This document shows, one piece after another, positions 63,090 through 64,000 of a DNA stretch of 64,000 nt. The notes below the pieces were generated by a model. It ran no database searches, was not told the origin of the DNA, and worked only from the letters and a program-made list of their open reading frames with translations. Source of the DNA: DATBLE01 sp050258035 (GTDB lineage: Bacteria > Actinomycetota > Thermoleophilia > Gaiellales > Gaiellaceae); contig JBLMYA010000022.1 of assembly GCA_050258035.1 (NCBI GenBank), forward strand, positions 1 through 64,000, written 5' to 3'. Made by a program: the position numbers and the translations under genes. Positions within the stretch are counted from its first letter, which is position 1. The number at the start of each line of letters is the position of its first letter.

Positions 63090-63674
63090 CTAGACCGGCG
63101 GCTCGGGGTCGTACTGGATGTAGCGGCGGACCTCCCGTGCGCGCTCCGGTGAGTGCAGCCGCGCGACGAGGTGCAGGGCCAGGTCGATGCCCGCCGAGAC
63201 ACCGGCCGCCGTGACCACCTCGCCCGAGTCGACGAAGCGGTCGTCGCCGCGGACGTCGATATCGCGGCCGAGCGACGCGAGCAGGTCGAGCTGCGCCCAG
63301 TAGGTCGTCGCCGGGCGGCCGTCGAGCAGCCCGGCGTCGGCGTAGACGAGCGCGCCGGTGCAGACGCTGGTCATCAGCGTCCCGCTGCCGGCGAGGCTCC
63401 GCAGCCGGGCTCGGACGCGTTCGTCGCCGAGCTGTGGCCTCGTTCCCATCCCACCGGGATACACGAGGACGTCCAGCCGCCCGGCGGTGTCCCACGTGTG
63501 GTCGGGCACGACGCGCAGCCCCTTCGCGCAGCGCACGGGCTCGAGCGCGTCGGCGACGGTGAAGACCTCGACGCGGTCGTCAGGCCACTGGGTCGCCCAC
63601 GCCGCGAGCACCTCCCACGGCCCGGCGAAGTCCAGCTCCTCGGCGTCCTCGAACAACGCGATCCCGATCCGCAC
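63090..63674 (-). CDS. DJ-1/PfpI family protein
   Basis: A 194-residue DJ-1/PfpI domain. The nucleophile-elbow cysteine is in LMTSVCTGALVYADAGLLDGRPATTYW, preceded by the LDVLVYPGGMGTRPQL strand with the conserved Gly-Gly. This pattern is closest to the isonitrile-hydratase/AraC-like amidotransferase subgroup; without the AraC part it may be a hydratase or glyoxalase-like enzyme. GTG start diverges from the pyrophosphorylase gene by 18 bp. Confidence 0.85.
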   Translation of the reverse strand: MRIGIALFEDAEELDFAGPWEVLAAWATQWPDDRVEVFTVADALEPVRCAKGLRVVPDHTWDTAGRLDVLVYPGGMGTRPQLGDERVRARLRSLAGSGTLMTSVCTGALVYADAGLLDGRPATTYWAQLDLLASLGRDIDVRGDDRFVDSGEVVTAAGVSAGIDLALHLVARLHSPERAREVRRYIQYDPEPPV

Positions 63675-63692
63675 GGCGGTAGCATCGCATCC

Positions 63693-64000
63693 GTGAAGGG
63701 CGTGATCTTGGCGGGCGGCACCGGGTCTCGGCTTTATCCGCTGACGCGGATCACGAACAAGCACCTCCTGCCGGTCTACGACCGGCCGATGGTCTCGTAC
63801 GCGATCGAGGCTCTCGTCCGCGCCGGGATCACGGAGCTGATGCTCGTCACCGGCGGGACGCACGCGGGCGAGTTCTTCCGGCTGCTCGGCAACGGCCACG
63901 AGCACGGGATCGACCGGCTGCTCTACGCGTACCAGGAGGACCCGGGCGGGATCGCCGAGGCCCTCGGGCTCGCGGAGCGGTTCGTCGACCGGGACCGCGT
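63693..64000 (+). CDS. Sugar-nucleotide pyrophosphorylase, RmlA-type (partial, cut by window end)
   Basis: Only the first 102 residues are in the window. They begin KGVILAGGTGSRLYPLTRITNKHLLPVYDRPMVSYAIEALVRAG, the hallmark GGxGxRLxPLT of glucose-1-phosphate thymidylyltransferase and related nucleotidyltransferases; the KHLLPVYDRPM block is closest to RmlA. It would make dTDP-glucose for surface polysaccharide. GTG start directly downstream of a short divergent gap; the end lies beyond base 64000. Confidence 0.88.
   Translation, partial: MKGVILAGGTGSRLYPLTRITNKHLLPVYDRPMVSYAIEALVRAGITELMLVTGGTHAGEFFRLLGNGHEHGIDRLLYAYQEDPGGIAEALGLAERFVDRDR

Overview
The window is high-GC bacterial DNA containing the chromosomal replication origin. 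Three things suggest an actinobacterium, most likely class Thermoleophilia (Gaiellales/Solirubrobacterales-like): the gene order rpmH-dnaA-dnaN-recF-dciA-gyrB-gyrA, the frequent GTG starts with 1-4 bp overlaps, and the presence of an F420-type luciferase-like oxidoreductase, PrcB-like and slipin/NfeD proteins. The class is an inference from gene style, not from a marker comparison. No insertion sequence, phage or CRISPR array was seen.

Region by region. 1-3.2 kb: a PrcB_C-like secreted protein, chorismate mutase, a bifunctional-nuclease-domain protein, an LLM oxidoreductase, tRNA-Ile(GAT), a small protein running antisense into the tRNA, and a GNAT acetyltransferase. 3.2-7.8 kb (minus strand): parB, parA, rsmG, jag, yidC, yidD, rnpA and rpmH. 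7.8-17.2 kb (plus strand): dnaA, dnaN, recF, dciA, gyrB and gyrA. Transcription diverges from the rpmH-dnaA gap, which carries DnaA-box-like 9-mers and a perfect inverted repeat; the dnaA-dnaN gap carries more, so the origin looks bipartite. 17.2-21.7 kb: a MerR-like protein, a slipin/NfeD pair and a secreted amidase. 21.7-30.9 kb: an ECF sigma factor coupled to fabZ-H-D-G-F (no acpP), then a HAD hydrolase, a tandem GNAT protein, a zinc-ribbon ureohydrolase, and accD-accA. These two sets cover malonyl-CoA synthesis and most of the elongation cycle.

31-33.4 kb is a three-domain LigD. 33.4-43.1 kb is a potassium module: a type II NADH dehydrogenase faces a KdpD-like kinase, kdpE, two tiny membrane peptides (the second KdpF), kdpA, kdpC and kdpB. 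A separate gene for the amino-terminal KdpD sensor/USP half and a membrane-anchored USP protein follow. KdpD is therefore split into two genes flanking the pump. Between kdpE and the pump genes lie four TTGA units spaced 11-21-11 bp, a credible site for a PhoB/OmpR-type regulator such as KdpE.

43.1-53.7 kb holds an unrecognised secreted protein with 18 regularly spaced cysteines, a MrfA/YprA-like helicase, thiD-thiL, thioredoxin, a dolichol-phosphate-mannose-type glycosyltransferase, PolX, a PLP decarboxylase and a Ca2+/cation antiporter. At 53.7-55.2 kb a frameshifted GNAT gene, a small putative DNA-binding protein and a Nudix gene all end inside two copies of the palindrome GTAACAGTCTGTTAC, arranged as mirror images around the small gene. 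55.2-64 kb holds trehalose-phosphatase, a two-gene TauE/SafE transporter, an M23 peptidase, a small membrane protein, a lipoprotein, lon coupled to hsp20, an FHA protein with a LuxR-like tail, a DJ-1/PfpI protein, and the start of a sugar-nucleotide pyrophosphorylase cut by the window end.

The best candidates for something undescribed are the palindrome-bracketed cassette near 54.4 kb, the cysteine-repeat secreted protein at 43-44 kb, the split KdpD system with its operator array, and the terminator-like hairpin abutting the gyrB start codon.
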